A stretch of DNA of 8,395 nt from Gammaproteobacteria bacterium. GTDB lineage: Bacteria > Pseudomonadota > Gammaproteobacteria > UBA9214. Positions 7,061-8,395 of this stretch are shown here, piece after piece. Position numbers and translations under genes: made by a program. How positions within the stretch are numbered: position 1 is the first letter of the stretch; each line of letters begins with the position of its first letter. The DNA lies in NCBI GenBank assembly GCA_030632175.1, contig DAOVVG010000093.1:1-8395 (forward strand), written 5' to 3'. The notes under the pieces are model-generated. The model worked only from the letters and a program-made list of their open reading frames with translations, was not told the DNA's origin and made no database searches.

Positions 7061-7104
7061 CCCTCTCCCTCCGGGAGAGGGTTGGGGAGAGCAAAGCGAG
7101 GGGC
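7061..7104. repeat. CCCTCTCCC-type palindromic repeat
   Basis: CCCTCTCCC (7061-7069) and GGGAGAGGG (7073-7081) form a perfect 9-bp stem with a 3-base loop. TTGGGGAGAGC and a GAGGGG (7099-7104) follow. This layout is the familiar dispersed repeat of many proteobacterial chromosomes, whose false translation contains 'PSPGGRG'. It sits 72 bases after tolC. The strong hairpin may stabilise the 3' end of the mRNA, but no T-tract marks a classical terminator. Confidence 0.75.
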
Positions 7105-7128
7105 CGGAGATAGAATTAAGATAGCTGC

Positions 7129-7512
7129 ATGCGTCAGCAGGTCTGGCATATCGACGTGACACATTTTTCCGCCAGAATATCGATTCGTTTAACACTGCTG
7201 CAACTCGCCATTGCGGCCACAGTGCTCTGGTTTGTGTTTGGTAATCCGTTGTCTGCTGTTGCAGACCTGTTCTACAGTACAGCCCCTGCACCCTGGGAAG
7301 AAATTGACCTGATTTATTATCCGGACAAACTTGACCCGTCGATAAATAAAATTACTTCTGATCTGGGCAGTCTTGCAGAGTGTCGTACCTGGGCACGTCA
7401 CCAGGCTGATCAGCAGGACGATCCGCGTATGGGGCGTGGCCGTTATGAATGTCGTACAGTCTCTGCCAGGCTGTTCGGTTCGCAGCACAACTATCGTTTG
7501 TCCTTGCAATGA
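7129..7512 (+). CDS. Uncharacterised protein with one N-terminal membrane helix
   Basis: I do not recognise a named family for this 127-residue product. A hydrophobic segment at about residues 21-38 (LTLLQLAIAATVLWFVFG) follows a basic stretch, so it is either a membrane anchor or an uncleaved signal. The rest is polar and probably outside the cytoplasm. It has a 'YYPDKLDPSINKITSDLGSLAECRTWAR' block, 'DDPRMGRGRYECRTV', and two cysteines, C85 and C108, that could form a disulfide in the periplasm. I have an impression of similar 'LGSLxxCRxWA ... YEC' proteins in gammaproteobacteria, always of unknown function. The ATG at 7129 has no strong ribosome site; GGAG at 7106-7109 is too far away. The gene lies behind tolC after a palindromic repeat, and its stop is 7 bases from the convergent gene at 7520. 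Confidence 0.7.
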   Translation: MRQQVWHIDVTHFSARISIRLTLLQLAIAATVLWFVFGNPLSAVADLFYSTAPAPWEEIDLIYYPDKLDPSINKITSDLGSLAECRTWARHQADQQDDPRMGRGRYECRTVSARLFGSQHNYRLSLQ

Positions 7513-7519
7513 CCGGGTC

Positions 7520-7840
7520 TTAGTTGTTCTCTGAAATATCGGCTTCGTTTATAACGATGTCGTATGTGCGGAAGCGAGTATACAGCCAGTTGCCGGTGAA
7601 GATAAAAACCCAGTTGAAGAATGAGAACAGCAGGGCAAAGATGCCAGCTGAAAATATTCCGGACATGAGACCGGTAATACCGAATACCGGGTTGCCTTGC
7701 AAGAACACGGTTTCATAGCCGAAGAAACTGAAGATACCCATAAGAACAACGACCAGTCCGAAAGAGAAGGCATGTCCGATGAACAGGATCTTGAACAGGC
7801 TGCCTGCACGGATTCCTCTTGATGTAATTATTTTGTCCAT
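7520..7840 (-). CDS. Uncharacterised two-segment membrane protein
   Basis: This 106-residue protein has no function I can name. A basic N-terminus (MDKIITSRGIRAG) precedes a long hydrophobic segment at about residues 17-41 (FKILFIGHAFSFGLVVVLMGIFSFFG). A second lies at about 52-84, rich in phenylalanine (SGIFSAGIFALLFSFFNWVFIFTGNW). Y-T-R-F-R and an acidic tail follow. The 'SRGIRAGSLxKxLxIG' opening looks conserved to my eye among small gammaproteobacterial membrane proteins. I chose ATG 7840, because AGGAG (complement of 7853-7857) lies 12 bases upstream. The ATG at 7876 would add 12 residues and has no ribosome site. The gene is convergent with the 7129 gene. Confidence 0.7.
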   Translation of the reverse strand: MDKIITSRGIRAGSLFKILFIGHAFSFGLVVVLMGIFSFFGYETVFLQGNPVFGITGLMSGIFSAGIFALLFSFFNWVFIFTGNWLYTRFRTYDIVINEADISENN

Positions 7841-8286
7841 CTTGTTTCTGTGCTCCTGAAAAACCAAGAAAACCATTATGCAGTTGCTGTTGTATTTAGC
7901 GTGAGCCTTTTCTGTTCAGTTAATACACGGTTGGATTTCTCAGTGCTGTCTTGTCGTCATCCGGGCCTGCGCCGTTATGACGGTTTTTTGGTTTAAGGTA
8001 AGCATTATTCGGGCGTGCCGGTGCTCTTCAGCTGGCTTGTTACCCCGGATATTATGCCGGGGCTATTTACTATATATATAGATACCTGTGCTGGTTGGTA
8101 TGCCGTCTCAATAAAAAATGGATGAAGGCTGTTTGTGTAAGTGGGTGTGGGAGTCTGTATGTATATGGTTGATTCTGGTTATAAAATGTTAATATTTTGA
8201 CGTTATTTGCTATTCAGTTTGGATTGAGTATATATTCACAGCGTAGTTGTTCTGTTAAATGATCGTATAAATCTGAATTAGAAAAC
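7841..8286. other. Non-coding, AT-rich interval
   Basis: About 450 bases with no frame that looks like a protein. Contents I can see are the terminator-like hairpin near 7955-7989, a CCCCGG/CCGGGG hairpin (8043-8048 with 8057-8062, 8-base loop) followed by an ACTATATATATA run, and several AT-rich stretches. TTGACG (8197-8202) is a fair -35 but lacks a good -10 at 17 bases. TTGCTA (8207-8212) with TATATT (8231-8236) is a weak alternative that would drive transcription into the structured segment at 8287. I see no tRNA or insertion sequence. Confidence 0.5.
7955..7989 (+). terminator. Candidate intrinsic terminator
   Basis: CGTCAT (7955-7960) pairs with ATGACG (7977-7982). The stem can be extended by two wobble pairs outward, and an inner GGC/GCC closes a small loop. 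Six T residues (7984-7989) follow directly. A shorter alternative stem, CCGT/ACGG (7972-7983), ends at the same T-run. No + strand gene lies immediately upstream; the nearest is the 7129 gene, 440 bases away across an antisense gene. Confidence 0.4.
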
Positions 8287-8379
8287 GGCTGAAAATATTC
8301 CCTGGAGGGGACGCAGCCAACAAATAAAAAACCGTCGTTGTATATCCCGAGGGGGTCTTGGGGAACATCGTATAACGAC
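8287..8379 (+). ncRNA. Candidate structured RNA leader (riboswitch-like)
   Basis: Two hairpins stand side by side. In the first, GGCTG (8287-8291) pairs with CAGCC (8314-8318), and inside it TTCCC (8298-8302) pairs with GGGGA (8307-8311) around a TGGA loop. An A-rich linker follows. In the second, GTCGTTGTAT (8334-8343) pairs with GTATAACGAC (8370-8379) in ten consecutive pairs, two of them wobbles, and TCCC (8345-8348) with GGGA (8361-8364) inside. The GGGGACGCAGCC portion recalls the GGGACGCAAAGCC of cyclic-di-GMP-I (GEMM) riboswitches. The AAA before GCC is shortened and the second domain does not match GEMM, so I make no firm class call. Any regulated gene lies beyond the window. The strand is assumed. 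Confidence 0.3.
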
Positions 8380-8395
8380 AAGAAGATTCGATAAC

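Noticed and set aside
7055..7291. Minus-strand frame ending in a PSPGGRG-type peptide
   Set aside because: The peptide is the well-known artefact of translating the CCCTCTCCC repeat, and the frame overlaps the 7129 gene.
7979..8336. An 11-base match in inverted orientation (7979-7989 and 8326-8336, AAAAAACCGTC)
   Set aside because: More than half of it is an A/T run, so I treat it as chance and not as element ends.

Overview
The window looks like an ordinary chromosomal stretch of a gammaproteobacterium. Base composition is balanced and the recognisable genes are RapA (HepA), YaeQ, a classical TolC-type outer membrane channel and a CPFC glutaredoxin, all typical of that class. I could not narrow the taxon further.

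Layout. Positions 1-393 (+) hold the 3' part of a gene resembling the Xre/MbcA/ParS antitoxin family (DUF2384-like C-terminus), interrupted by an in-frame TGA at 115-117. It runs tail-to-tail into rapA (415-3306, -), and a 16-bp tandem duplication sits at that junction. Divergent from rapA is a small NTF2/SnoaL-like protein (3454-3828, +). It converges on yaeQ (3986-4531, -) across a large nested inverted repeat. Upstream of yaeQ on the same strand is a glutaredoxin with a hydrophobic N-terminus (4608-4994, -); a single copy of the same repeat lies between them. Divergent from the glutaredoxin is a 76-residue two-helix membrane protein (5162-5392, +), followed after 229 bases by tolC (5622-6989, +). 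Next comes a CCCTCTCCC-type palindromic repeat, then two small uncharacterised membrane-associated proteins arranged tail-to-tail (7129-7512, + and 7520-7840, -).

The last 555 bases (7841-8395) contain no convincing gene. They hold hairpins and, at the right edge, a highly structured segment (about 8287-8379) that could be an RNA leader for a gene beyond the window. Its first hairpin resembles part of a cyclic-di-GMP-I (GEMM) riboswitch, but the rest does not fit.

Functionally the genes are a mixture: transcription recycling (RapA), redox (glutaredoxin), and envelope export (TolC, perhaps with the small membrane protein). No complete novel multi-gene system is evident. The most interesting material is non-coding: the covarying nested repeats and the structured right-hand edge.
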